Source: Tomocerus qinae
Taxonomy: Eukaryota; Arthropoda; Collembola; Entomobryomorpha; Tomoceridae
Direction: 5' to 3'
Assembly: GCA_020055645.1 (NCBI GenBank)
Contig: CM034546.1
Coordinates: forward strand, 11,966,001 to 12,030,000
Length of the DNA: 64,000 bases
A program made the translations under genes and the position numbers. Numbering within the stretch: position 1 is the stretch's first letter; the number at the start of each line of letters is the position of its first letter. The notes beneath the pieces were generated by a model. It saw only the letters and a list, made by a program, of their open reading frames with translations. It was not told the DNA's origin and did no database searches. Shown here piece after piece: positions 36,561 through 47,764 of this stretch.

Positions 36561-37970
36561 ACTACAGCAAAAATTCTGAGGCACTACTAAAATTGCTAAA
36601 TAGGGTTACTCCTTGGATCAAAAGTATAAACTTCTCTGTTATATCCATTTTGCAATGGTTTATTAATTTCTTTATATGATATCGTCCTCGGAACATGGTT
36701 ACGGTCAGAGTATCAATGTGAAAAAATTTGTTTACAAGCCAATTATAATAATTTACAATTGTAACTGAATGACTATTGTTTGCCTACTGCTTCGACAAAT
36801 TGAAAATTGAGAAAATTCAATTTCCAATTTCTGCTTTTATATGCTTACCAGAAATTTAAAGTAACAAACCTAAACCATAACTAACAATTTAATCATGTAT
36901 TTTTAATACGATTTTGTAATTAATATTTTAAACATTGAGAATTTAGTTTTAAGCAATTTTCGAATCTTCATAAAACAACTGAAAAATTCCTTTTCCCCCT
37001 TATTTCTCAAATTTATTTAAAATGAATGCAAAATATTTTTATCTTACCACATCAGTCCACATGTATTTTGCATTACTATTTTCGCCAAACTTGTGTTTTG
37101 AAAATGTATATAGTTTGAACATAATTACAGTTTCATTTTCAATAATTTTTTAATGAATTTTGCGATATACGAATTCAAATTCTCTTTTTGTAGTCAAGAA
37201 TTTTAAAAATATTGTGTTCCATATACTTTGCTCTTTAGAAAACATCAATTGGGGACCCTCTTTATAATATTCTGTATCTCTTATAGAATATTAAAACCCC
37301 TGAAATGAGAATATAGCATATTGTAAAAAGAAATCATTTATCTTATGCGGCCTTTTTAAAATTTATTTTTTTCTTTACTCGTTCTTACACACAATAACAG
37401 ACAATTGTCAATGAATGTGTTGTAACTTTAATATCCTGATTTGTAAAAAAAATTTGTATCATATCGTTGTAATTAATCGCAATATCTGAAGTCACTTTGC
37501 TTGCTTTTAGTGTTCAATCAATTATTCTAAAATCCAGCTTATTTTATTGGCTCCCAGAATTCAATTGTCAAATTAATGTTTTGTTACTTCACTGGTATAA
37601 TTAGCATGGTTTCTATTTAGTTAAAGGTATGAACATGTATTATTATTTTCCAAATTTTACTAGTTGTGCAATGCTATGCTATGTTTGTAGATTTATGTAT
37701 TTAAGTGTTTTATATATTTATTGTCACCGTTAAGGATCAATGAATCTTTAATTTTGTCAAATTTCTTTGCGACAATGTTCAACATACTAAATAAGTAAAT
37801 GTAATAGCTGATAATTACTAAAACTTTTTGTTTAAGAAATTAGATATCGACTATTGTAATTTAACCTAATTTATTTCAAAATTGCAGTTTCAGTAGATGT
37901 TTTCAAAAATTATTTGAATCTCAAACGGTTGGCTGAACAAATTTAATCAACCTATAGTGAATAACGAAAA
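36561..37970. other. Upstream of the transposase, nothing recognised
   Basis: AT-rich sequence. I looked for a CACAGTG-like left end of the Transib-type element here and did not find a convincing one. Confidence 0.4.
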
Positions 37971-37976
37971 TTGAAT

Positions 37977-40265
37977 ATGTGTGACACTGATAGTAACGAT
38001 GATTTGCACCCGTATATAGCACAAATGGCCGGTGACCCTACTAAAGCTAATTACGACAAATTATTTGTTAAACGCGACTTTGTCGAAATTTTAAAGAACC
38101 GCAAAGATGATGACAATAATATGAGAAAGTGTTTGACTATGATAAAAAATGCGGCACCAATCTTGGATTCCAAAGTAGATCTGTTAAAAAAGTATTTAAC
38201 CGCTTTAAGGAGTAAAGCTAGCTCGTTATGGCAAAGTTGTTCAAGAGAAAAAGATAGGTGGGAAAGAAACTGTCAAGTAGAGAAATTTGGACAAAGCAAT
38301 ACATTTTATTGCAGAAATACACTGTATTAAATACTACCCAAAAATCTAGTTGGAAAACGACTTCGCCAAAAGCTCGGGGTCGCCCAAAAAAGGGTATTCA
38401 GAGTTGACAAACAGAGGACAAAGAATGGAGACGGCTAGAATGTCTGACACATTGGCAAATGTTTCTACTCCGCTACTTCTTAAGGCTACAGCAAGAGCTG
38501 TAAGAAAAAGAGGCTATAGTGAAATTGGAACAACAATATTAGAAACTACCAAAAGTCCAGGCAGAGCTGAAAAACTGAATAAAAAATTTAAGACGCCCAA
38601 TAACTTCATCAAGCCGTATTCTCCCGATGAAGCTTTAGCCCTCTTCCTAGATTTAAATCTGACAGTTCAACAATACAAAACGTTAAGAATAAGTTCAGAA
38701 TCTCGAGGCTGCAACTTGTACCCTTCATACAAAAAATTATTTCAAGCTAAACAAAAATGTCGCATTCCATCAAAAAATGTTACAGAAACTAAAGCTAGTG
38801 TTCCATTAAAATGTCTTCTGGAACATACTGCTGACAGAATAGTGCAACTTCAAAAGGATGTAATTCAATCTGAACATGATAAACTTGGCTACAGAGACAG
38901 TCATGCGATATTGTATTGTACCACTGGAATGGATGGTAGCAGTAACCAAAATAGGTTTAAACAAAAATTCACCAACCAGGATGAAGATTTCAGAGACAAA
39001 GTTTGTTTACCACAACGGTAGTACCATTGCGATTAGTTAGTGACACAGGACATTTGCTTTGGAACAACTCTACACCTCAGTCAACCCGATTTTGTAGACC
39101 GTTGGAAATTGAGTTCACTCAAGAAACTGAAGCCATAGTTAAAGCTAAAGCAAGAGAATTGAATCAACAGATTCAAAATCTTAAGGATTACGAGCAACAT
39201 ATAATATTTAATGATCAACAAACGTTGTCCGTAAAATTTGACATTAAATTCACCATGATAGATGGGAAAATATTAAATTACATCACTGAAAACAAATCCA
39301 GCATGTCCTGTCCACTTTGTAGAGCAACACCAACCCAATTTAATCTTTTAAGAAACTTAAAAAATGGAAAATTTAAAGTGCCTGTGGAAAAGTTGCAATA
39401 TGGTATCAGCCCTTTGCATTGCTGGCTGCGATGCTTGGAGTTTTGTCTACACTTAGCGTATAGAAATGTTCCAGGTTTGAGATGTTGGGCAGTAAGAAAA
39501 GAAAAAAGAAATCTGCTAATAGCTAAGAAAGAAAAATTCAAAAAGATCTATGGCAAAGATGGGTCTCCGTGTCGACTTTCCTGACAGTAGTGGAAAAGGA
39601 AATTCCAATGACGGTAACTGTGCCAGGAGAGCTTTTGCAGATTCTAAAACTTTTGCAGCCATATTAGAAATAGATGAGTGGATTGTTCATGATCTGAGAA
39701 CTATATTGATTTCGATAGCTTGTAATCTCAAATCAATTCAAAAAAATTTGGTATTTTCTGTCTTAATTATTTTGAAAAGTATGTAACAAATGATAAATAC
39801 AATTGGTTTTATATGCCTGCTACTCTACATAAGATCCTAGTGCACGGTGAAGAAATAATGAATGCTAGTGAATTGCCATTGGGGATGATGAGCGAAGAAG
39901 GGGCCGAAGCGAGAAATAAGCTGTATAGATCCGACAGACTTCATCATCACTCAAGGCTAATGAACAGGAAGGACACTCTGACAGACATGTTTAATCGTTC
40001 CCATGAAACCTCAGATCCATACATGTCCAGCTTTTCTTTACCAGAAAGAAGGAATCGAAGAAAATATCTTACTTTGCCAATAGAAGTTCAAGAATTATTA
40101 AAAGAACCTGATTGCGAAATCAGAGAGACACAACACTATTCAATTTCATGTAGAACTCTTTATGACGTTGACGAACATGAAATCAATGACGGGTTGGGTG
40201 ATGCTGAATTTCTAGACAGCATTTTAGAAAGCGATATGAATGAAATTCCGCCTGACTTAATATAA
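37977..40265 (+). pseudogene. RAG1/Transib-type DDE transposase, frameshifted
   Basis: Open segments alternate between frames: 37977-38330, about 38350-39021, 39003-39584, 39550-39786 and 39813-40265. Frame changes lie near 38285, 38380 (an A-run), 39000, 39560 and 39755; reading across them gives one protein of roughly 750 residues. Recognisable blocks in order: ARGRPKKGYSELT; YCTTGMDGSS, which carries the first acidic catalytic candidate; TTVVPLRLV; PQSTRFCRPLEI; the zinc-type CPLCRATPTQF; SPLHCWLRCLEF; NDGNCARRAF; and SEEGAEARNKLYR, matching the block around the last catalytic Glu of RAG1. I could not assign the second Asp. The family is the cut-and-paste transposase from which vertebrate RAG1 descends. 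Five frame breaks mean this copy cannot act. Calling it Transib in the strict sense is inference. Confidence 0.75.
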
Positions 40266-40446
40266 TGGAAATCGTCATGGTATGAGTGAGTCCGTTCGGG
40301 CGGGCATTTTTATTATTTTAAAAAAAATTAAATTTTAACAGTAAAAATGTTTTAAATCGTTCAATTGTTTTGTTTTTCGATCTAATGTGTTGGCTTGAAT
40401 TAAATAAAGACCTATTTGAATTATTTCCGGTGATTCAGAGATTGGG

Positions 40447-40455
40447 CACACTGTG
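40447..40455 (-). repeat. Possible right end of the Transib-type element, RSS-like heptamer
   Basis: CACACTGTG lies 180 bases after the transposase stop. Read inward on the minus strand it begins CACAGTG, the heptamer shared by Transib ends and RAG signal sequences. The matching left end was not found, so this is tentative. Confidence 0.35.
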
Positions 40456-40775
40456 ATTATGTAGCAAAGCAAGAAAAGTAGGTAAGCTAATAGGAAGGCT
40501 ACTAGGAAATAGAATTACCTCTAAAAATAAAGCACTACATTTTAACGAAGGGAATACCTGCTACCTAAAACATTTATTTATTCATGAAAAGTATGATTAC
40601 ATTACACTCCAAGAGGAAAATACTGTGCAGTTGCATAATATAACAATATAATCAACTTCCATGTATTTTAATTTGAGTTCTGTCCCAACGGATTTAATTT
40701 CATGGTATTTAGCAGGAAGAGATAATGGCAAACAAAGGCATACATGAATGAGAATTCTTGGAAGAACAGTATAAG

Positions 40776-40798
40776 GTACAACCGTGTGTGGTTGTACT
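40776..40798. repeat. Hairpin GTACAACC...GGTTGTAC
   Basis: An 8-bp perfect stem with a 6-base GTGTGT loop. No adjacent gene uses it as a terminator as far as I can see. Confidence 0.5.
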
Positions 40799-40997
40799 TA
40801 TTTGATTTAATCTGGAGCTGTCTATGCTAATGCGCATAGAGTAGCACCCAGAGCTAGTTTGTTTGTATGTTTGCATGCATAAAGTACCGTTAGAATATAA
40901 TATGCACCTACCTAGCTATAGTTGGATTTATGTAACTAAAAAACTATATGCTACCTACCTAATCCCTATTGTCCTTCGTAAAAAAGTCCCTTTCACT

Positions 40998-41033
40998 TAA
41001 TTTTCCTAAAATAATATATAGGAAAATTAAGGG
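40998..41033. repeat. Hairpin with 12-bp perfect stem
   Basis: CTTAATTTTCCT is followed by 12 A/T bases and then AGGAAAATTAAG. Confidence 0.6.
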
Positions 41034-41157
41034 TCAATGAGATGCAAGCAGCATTCGGCCATAAGAGCCAATGTATTATTTGCTGTTTTAATCCCTCAGA
41101 AATTAAATAATAATGAGGGACTTGCATCTAATTACCCGGGGTCAAAAGACAAAGGAT

Positions 41158-41204
41158 CTCGAAGGCTATAAAAGCCTTCGAGCTCCTTTAGTCGGGATCA
41201 GATG
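41158..41204 (+). promoter_or_regulatory. TATA-box core promoter inside a perfect hairpin, possibly LTR-derived
   Basis: CTCGAAGGCT, then ATAAA, then AGCCTTCGAG form a 10-bp stem whose loop holds the TATAAAAG box (41167-41174). An initiator TCAG lies at 41198-41201, about 33 bases from the box, and ATGAATCCAGTAAGT follows, so a tiny first exon with a donor is possible. The next 600 bases have the T/C-rich, TTAGT-repeated look of an LTR U5 or leader, but no TG...CA borders were established. Confidence 0.4.
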
Positions 41205-42238
41205 AATCCAGTAAGTTGCTTGGACAACTCCGAGGATCCATTACCTGTTGCCTGGAAGTATCTTTCGATACTAGTCGGCTGTTCTTTTGGAGATTGCTAA
41301 GTCAATCGGATCGGGTCGCCCCAATCTTGCCCTTACGTGAAGTTGCACTAAGTCAACTGGTCGTAAGTCAATCTTCGATTTATTTAAGTTTATTTAATTA
41401 TTAAGTTAGATTTAGTTAGTAAGTTAGCTAAGTATTTAGTAATTAGTCAGTAGTTAGTGTTAATATTAGTTAGAGTCAATGCATTGTATTATTTATGTCA
41501 AAGTTTCACAATGACAAAATAATATCCGTTACCTTGCCTCACCCTGTATTCTCGTGTGTTTTGTGTACCTCTCTCTTCCTCACCTGCAACATCATCCATT
41601 CTCCTATACTAAGCATACCTATTCTAATGTTAGCATAGGGAATATTCCATCCTAACTCCTGCATGCATAAGCACCTACCTATCATCCTGCACATGCAAAA
41701 TTAGCTCTGCCTAAACCTCACACCCACCTGATCCTTGCTCCGATAATAATATTTTTCATTATTATTATTTGCCTTAGCTATTTAATGCAATTTTCAGCTT
41801 TAATTATTTGTTAGCTATAACAGAAATAATTATTCTAGTTATAGATACCTGTAAGTAATTCAAACAAATAAATTGATAATATAAAAATACAATAACATCA
41901 ATATTGGTATTGGCATATTGTTTTATTCAACATTCTATGGGCACTGAGCCCATAGAACTTGGTAATTTAATTCACACAATTGTACATACATATAAATAAC
42001 AAACACAGTAATGACTACCGCTATATGCCGACCAACTGACAGCTTCACAGAACATTCGTACATGTACAAAAAAATTTCGTTGAAAGTGGATACCGTTTTA
42101 CGTGAGTTCACGTGGGATCACAACACCCGAGCTCTACGACCCAGGCCACCGTCCAACCATCTTCTCTTTAAGTCACACTCCTATCGCCCTACTATCCAAA
42201 TAACCAAAAAAGCTACCTGTCCTATCAGGACTTATCCA
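41205..42238. other. Intergenic, possible LTR/leader remnant
   Basis: Repeated TTAGTTAG/AAGTTAG words near 41390-41480, then C/T-rich sequence. No coding signal with family support. Confidence 0.35.
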
Positions 42239-42415
42239 CAAGCACGTATCCAGAGGGGGGGCCGGGGGGGTCCGGGCCCCCCTAAGTATCCAGAAAAAGG
42301 CAATTTTTTGTCAAAAAAGGTGATAAATCCAAAATATTTTCGCGCGAATATGACTTGCATTTATCAATATATTTTGGTGGCCCCCCCCTAGGTCAAATTC
42401 CTGGATACGTGCTTG
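42239..42415. mobile_element. hAT-like MITE, 177 bp, target duplication CTTATCCA
   Basis: Inverted ends CAAGCACGTATCCAG on both strands, G/C runs just inside, and perfect 8-bp repeats CTTATCCA at 42231-42238 and 42416-42423. The build (G-runs inside the ends, AT-rich centre) resembles the element at 23100 although the ends differ. Confidence 0.9.
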
Positions 42416-42598
42416 CTTATCCAATTATCTGGATAAGAAATTACACTCAAATAAAATTGCACAAATAGCCTACTAGGCTGATACTAATAGCCTGATATTT
42501 TTAAAGTTTGTAAAATAGTATATTTTGGTCCAATTTAACACGTGTAATAATTATAGATAGTTGTATTAACACCTGTACAGTATTTACGCCTATACTCC

Positions 42599-43610
42599 GG
42601 ATCCAGGAACTTTCACATCTAATATTTTACATCCTGGAATAGTGACTTTTCACAACCGACCACTGCAGTATTACAACCAGCCACTGCAGTATTACAACCA
42701 GCCACTGCAGTTTTACAACCAGCTGCTGAAGTTTAACAACCAGCCATTGCAGTTTTACAACCACAAATGACAGTTTTATAACCTTACAAATGTAATGAAC
42801 TCAAAGTTTGGTAAGACCTAAATAAATGCCTAATAATAATACTAAGACGAATTTTGGTTGACAGCCGAAGGAATGGTGCATTATGGTAAATGCTCCATTC
42901 AAATGCAAAAGGTAGGAAGAGATTATGATTGTATTTACATACAATGAATGTAAACTTGTAGAAGAGAAATCGTAACTGAAGTGCAGAGTACAGTTTAGAC
43001 ATTTGACGCAAGCGGTAGCAGTTTTGTAATAGCAGCATGGCTAGTTTTGTAAAATCAGTTAGATGAAAAGAAAAATTAGCTTTCCGTTGCTTCGTTTATT
43101 GTCATGTGAAGGAATATAAGCATGGTGGTTCTTATTGGGTTTGTGAGAGAAGAGTGAAGAAATCATCACAAAACCAAGAAAATTTCCGGCAACGAATTCT
43201 ACAACTAATGAAATGTCCTTTGCTAAAGAGTCAAGCTACATATCGGAGAAAAAAAAAACGTCGTAAATTACAAGATTGAATTAACGTTTACATATTACTT
43301 AACCTTATTTGATATTGACCATCATTGACTGTTTTCTTTACTTTAAGTGCATTAAACAACCTTTCAGCAATAACCATATCACTTCGTCTTAATATAAGTT
43401 TTAAGCCTTTATTTAAATGTCTTACCAAACTTTCATTACATTTGTAAGGTTGTAAAACTGCCGTTTGTGGTTGTAAAACTGCAGTGGCTGGATGTAAAAC
43501 TGCAGTGGCTGGATGTAAAACTGCAGTAGCTGGTTGTAAAACTGCAGGGCATGGTTGTAAAACTTCACTACCCCAGGATGTAAAACTTTAGATGTGGAAA
43601 TTCCCAATAC
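42599..43610. mobile_element. Foldback-type element, about 1.0 kb, arms made of 21-bp tandem repeats
   Basis: Each inverted arm holds about six 21-bp units of the form GTTTTACAACCAGCCACTGCA (left, 42650-42790) or its complement (right, 43430-43575). The arms continue inward with the shared word CTTACAAATGTAATGAA. Direct repeats CCTATACTCC lie just outside at 42589-42598 and 43611-43620, and the terminal bases GGATCCAGGAACTTT and GTATTGGGAATTT are related. Arms made of internal repeats with a 9-10-bp target duplication are the mark of foldback elements of the Mutator-like group. The centre has no convincing transposase. Confidence 0.75.
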
Positions 43611-43639
43611 CCTATACTCCAGTATAAGCGGATTCTCAG

Positions 43640-45010
43640 AGTTAGCTTTACGGAAAAACAAAATGTTAAACATCCAATTAAAATTTTGATATGCTGTGTT
43701 CAAGTGGTTAGGTATGAGTCTCACTTAGATGTTGTAGATTAGTGACACACTGCTGATTATCGACTGGAAGCTTTGAAGAATAATCGAAACGGACTGGGCC
43801 AACACAGGTAAGACTAGTGTGGACGTGTGCGGGGTTCGATTTCCTGAAATTGTCAGTGTCAGTATCAGAATTTATCCGTCTCCGTCTTAAGATCTTCGTA
43901 GGTATTCGTGTGTGGAGAAAGTTCTTACACACAGAACAGTGTTAGTTTTTGGGAGAGGAGATGAGTGTGATGAGAAAAATGAGGTGGGTGTCGACGGAAA
44001 GCGGAGTCAACTCGGTCGGAGGCTGAGTTGGATGCGGTCGACGTAGGGTCGGGAGGGTGCCGGATATACAAAGGAATAAATTACAATGTTCATTAGTTAC
44101 ACAATACATACAATGTTCATTATTGAATAGTCCTTATATCTATACTTACTGGCTATACTCATATAAATATCCGGCCACAAATGTTCCCATCACTTGATGA
44201 TTTTGTCGAGTCCCTTCGACATCACAATGAATACACACGCATGGAACTAGAATAACACTAAGCAAATAATAATTTTACATATTTTTTTGTATTTTACATG
44301 ATGGTACATACTAATAGCATACTACACAACACAATTTAAGCTTTTACACATTAAATACTACTGCACGCAGGCAGTACGTACTACTTACCTACATACAATT
44401 GTTTGTTTATGTTCGCTAGCATATTTATTGTCTTCTAGATTCTAATGCTTCACACTTAAAGCTTCCATTACATCTAAATGAATGCACAATTTTCTCAGAC
44501 ATTATTAGTTTAGATTATTGTAACGCAAAGTTGAGTCGGTCCTATTTTATGTTTCAAAGGGTATCTACCTCATAAACAATCAGTACTTGTTATTATTATT
44601 GACATTTATAGTATCATACTACCTCATTGAGTTTCCTGCTCTTTCAACAGACTCAGTTGCTGTGCAACAATACGAATAAGTATGTATAGGTGAGGATTGT
44701 ACTGAAATGCAGTTTTAAGTTCCACGACCTTAAGGGAAGGTCATAAATATTAAGTGCACTGGTCGTAAACGTTAGTCTACTGCATTATGAAATGTTCTCT
44801 TTTCTCTCGCTTTTAGTAGGGTGTACAAAAATAACATTTCTATCTACAGTGCATTACACTGAAATGATCATGACTTTATTTTAATAAGGGCCCACAGAAA
44901 TATAAATAGCGGTAGTAAATAGTAAAAATGAATCAAAGATAATCAAGTCTCCTTGGCTCTCTCACTCTCCAGTTTCGCTGCCATATCATTACATTTTTAA
45001 TAATAAATTC
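43640..45010. other. Intergenic with a GC-richer patch
   Basis: Bases 43780-44070 are clearly richer in G and C than the surroundings (words such as GGTCGACGTAGGGTCGGGAGG split across the patch) and contain no supported frame. The rest is AT-rich and shows nothing recognisable. Confidence 0.4.
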
Positions 45011-45013
45011 ACG

Positions 45014-46867
45014 TCTTGATTGTAGTACTACCCGTTTTGAGCCTACTCGGTCCGTTTTTCGATGGAATATCGAACAGTATCACATTTTGTGTCCCACTTC
45101 TTGGACTTGGTTTGACGCTTTTATGGCGGACCGTCGTTATCCGGCCGCTATAGGAACGTCTGAATATTCTATGTGGAATGTTATGCTGGAAGATGACAAC
45201 AGTTACGGTTAAATTTGCTCTGGCTACGGCTAGAGGAAATACTCGGAAGTGCCACTGACTTAATGGTTCGGTTCTCTTATCGTGTTTACGACGATGCAAA
45301 CAACGTGATTGAAAAAAATACGAGACTTTGGTGAAATTAAACTTGGTGAAACCAAAGGTTTTATTGTCTTTTTGCCTATGGGACTAAGCACCTGTATTTA
45401 GCTCCTGGAACTCTTCGATTAGCAGTTTTAATTTAAATTGCAGGCGGAGTTACATCCCGAAATAATGTAGATGGAGAGTTTGCTCCTTTTAACACTGGCT
45501 ATTGTGCGTATGACAATGAACTTCAGTGTTCTAGTGTGAGCTCACACCAAAATCAAATGTTAACTCTGTTAGTGAACGCGAAAGAAACTTATTCAGACTT
45601 TTAGATTGGAATTACTAATCGTGAAGGCCTTTACACAAAGATATCTGTTCACCGTAGTGTGTTAGCAGCCAACAATGCTTGTTTTGCTGCTTTATTCAGA
45701 GGTGAATGGAGTGAAGTGAGAGAAGGGAAAGTAACTTTCCAAGGATTTTCGGAGGAGAGCATGGACTATGCTTTGCGTCGTTTGTACAATGGAGCAATTG
45801 CTCTACCTAGTGATAAGGAAGATTTAATGGATTTAAGTGCTTTCTGTGACTATTATGGTGTGGTGATATTAAAAGACTGTTCCTTTCGGCGACTTTTAAA
45901 ATTTCTGAGTGAAGAAAATGTAGCTCAAATAGCAATAGCGGCTTACACCTACAATGCAGCTAGTGATGTTAAAATATAGTGACGAATTATTTGTGATATA
46001 AGATTCGTGGTTATTTAGCGGATTAGAAACTAGAGGACATACAGACATTTTCCGATTTAATACAAATGTTTTAGTGGCTTTTGACGCAATGATATTTCAT
46101 CGTGAGTTGGATGGAGTTGACCAAATAGTTTATAATGTAAATGGTCATCGGCCAAGGCGGCCTGCTCAGCTTGTTACTAACGAGGCTGCTTCATGTCGAA
46201 ATTACATAGTTCAAGATGCACTCACAGCTCAAGAACAAAGAGCAAGATATAATGTTAATAATTATATGCGAGTTAATGTGAGTATTCGTCCAACTCCTGT
46301 GTATATCTGTTTTAATTTGGTTAAGGACAATAAGGTAGTCCTTTGTCGCTATAAAGGAAGTTTGGTTTTGTCTTGTAGACATACGTTTCATCGCCAGTGT
46401 ATTGTAAAAGCGATGAGGACTCGAGATCCCACAGAAACTGAAATTCCTGAATGTCCTTGCTGTAAAATTCCTTTTACAACTATATGAGTCAGCGTTTAAA
46501 AGAAATTTTCTGGTCTTTCTCTCCGTCGGATGAATCGGAAAGTATCACTGAGGATATTCAAAATATGAGACTTTTGGAAGGAGAGGCCGAAGAATTGGAA
46601 GACAGACAATCGCCTCCGTCTCCGGGTCCAAGTAATGCTATACCATCTCGTCCTACACCTGCTATCCGTGCACCTCCGAGACGTCTTGCTACAAATGTCT
46701 CGTCAACTGAGCCATCAGTCAATAAATGTTCTGACTGTGGTACTGTATTTCCTTTGACGGGTAGTGGTAAATTAAAATACCTCTATCATCTACGAAAGCA
46801 TGCTAAATCTTTCAAGTGTGAGATTTGTGACGCTGCTTTTTCAACCTCTACTCATCTCACGAAATAA
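45014..46867 (+). pseudogene. Decayed MATH-BTB-RING-C2H2 gene
   Basis: After an acceptor-like TTGTAG near 45024, the plus strand reads a MATH/TRAF-like start (word SVFRWNIEQYHI) broken by several stops to about 45440. A second block from an acceptor near 45443 leads, through one in-frame TAG at 45602-45604, into a clear BTB/POZ domain (HRSVLAANNACFAALFRGEW, 45650-45979) with SPOP-like helices after it. A frame change near 45980 leads to 46074-46487, which ends in a RING-H2-like block (LSCRHTFHRQCI and ECPCCKIPF). A further frame change at 46484 opens a proline-rich segment and C2H2-like fingers (CSDCG, CEICDAAF) ending at 46867. MATH-BTB proteins are cullin-3 adaptors; a RING plus zinc fingers on the same chain would be unusual. 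With at least four stops or shifts it is a pseudogene. Confidence 0.6.
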
Positions 46868-47137
46868 AAATGCAAATCTGCATAGCAAATCTAAGTTTGG
46901 CTCTTAAGTCAATTAGTCTTTCTGCATAATGCATATACATATAGATAGAAGAGAATCTACGTGTTGCAGTTATTCTGCTTAAATTTGGTCACTATGTAAA
47001 TGAATCAGGGTGTCCTAGTTTTCTAATACTTATCTATTCAATTTTTCCACTTCAATTCAATTCATACATTGCGTACATACATTTCTCTTGTAGCATAATT
47101 AGTATTATAATTAGCGTTAGTAAATATCTACATTAAA

Positions 47138-47206
47138 ATTGCTAATTAAACTTATAATTAATTTTTAATTGCTAATTAAACTTATAATTAATTTTTAATT
47201 ACTAAT
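47138..47206. repeat. 31-bp tandem repeat, about 2.3 copies
   Basis: The unit contains TTGCTAATTAAACTTATAAT followed by TAATTTTTAA; the second copy is exact and the third partial. Confidence 0.8.
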
Positions 47207-47764
47207 TAACTTAACTTAATTACATAATATTTTACAAATGACTGAGATTAAAGGCACAATTAAGTTATCCTTACCGCAGTCTTTTAGTAAATAAGGCTTG
47301 GAGATCACCTTGGTTTTCATGAGGCAGATTTACAGATGTTGTCGTGTAGAGTTGTGTAGGTAGCTATATGGTTACACATCATATTCCCATCTTATAATTT
47401 TCTCGTCGATTTTTTCTTCCTTAATGTGAAGTAGAGATCCTGAAGGTGAATCCCTCTCTTATTTCACCAGAAGATTGTCTCCATCCGGGTGTGCTCGACG
47501 GGAAAACAAGTCATAAATGTTAGCTGGTTCCACTTGTTGTAGTTTGATGATGGGTGGAAGACAGGAAGGATCGTCCTCACACTTAAGTGACTTTTCCAGA
47601 GGCATTGTTTATAGAGTATGCAGTTGATTTGATTTCATACAAACTTTGACACTCGATATAACATTTTTGGTAATTGGATCAAGATTCATAGTGTAGTCAG
47701 CTAATTTACAGATGTATTTCGTTATCTCTAGTCGTTTATGACTAAATGATGTGCACAACTTAGG

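Noticed and set aside
42784-43038. Minus-strand frame inside the foldback element as its transposase
   Set aside because: Short, no catalytic motif, no family resemblance.
42650-43600. 21-bp repeats considered as a CRISPR-like array
   Set aside because: Units are contiguous without spacers and recur inverted on the other arm, as in foldback elements of a eukaryote.
45009-45299. Minus-strand 96-residue frame
   Set aside because: Antisense to the MATH-like exon, without its own signals.
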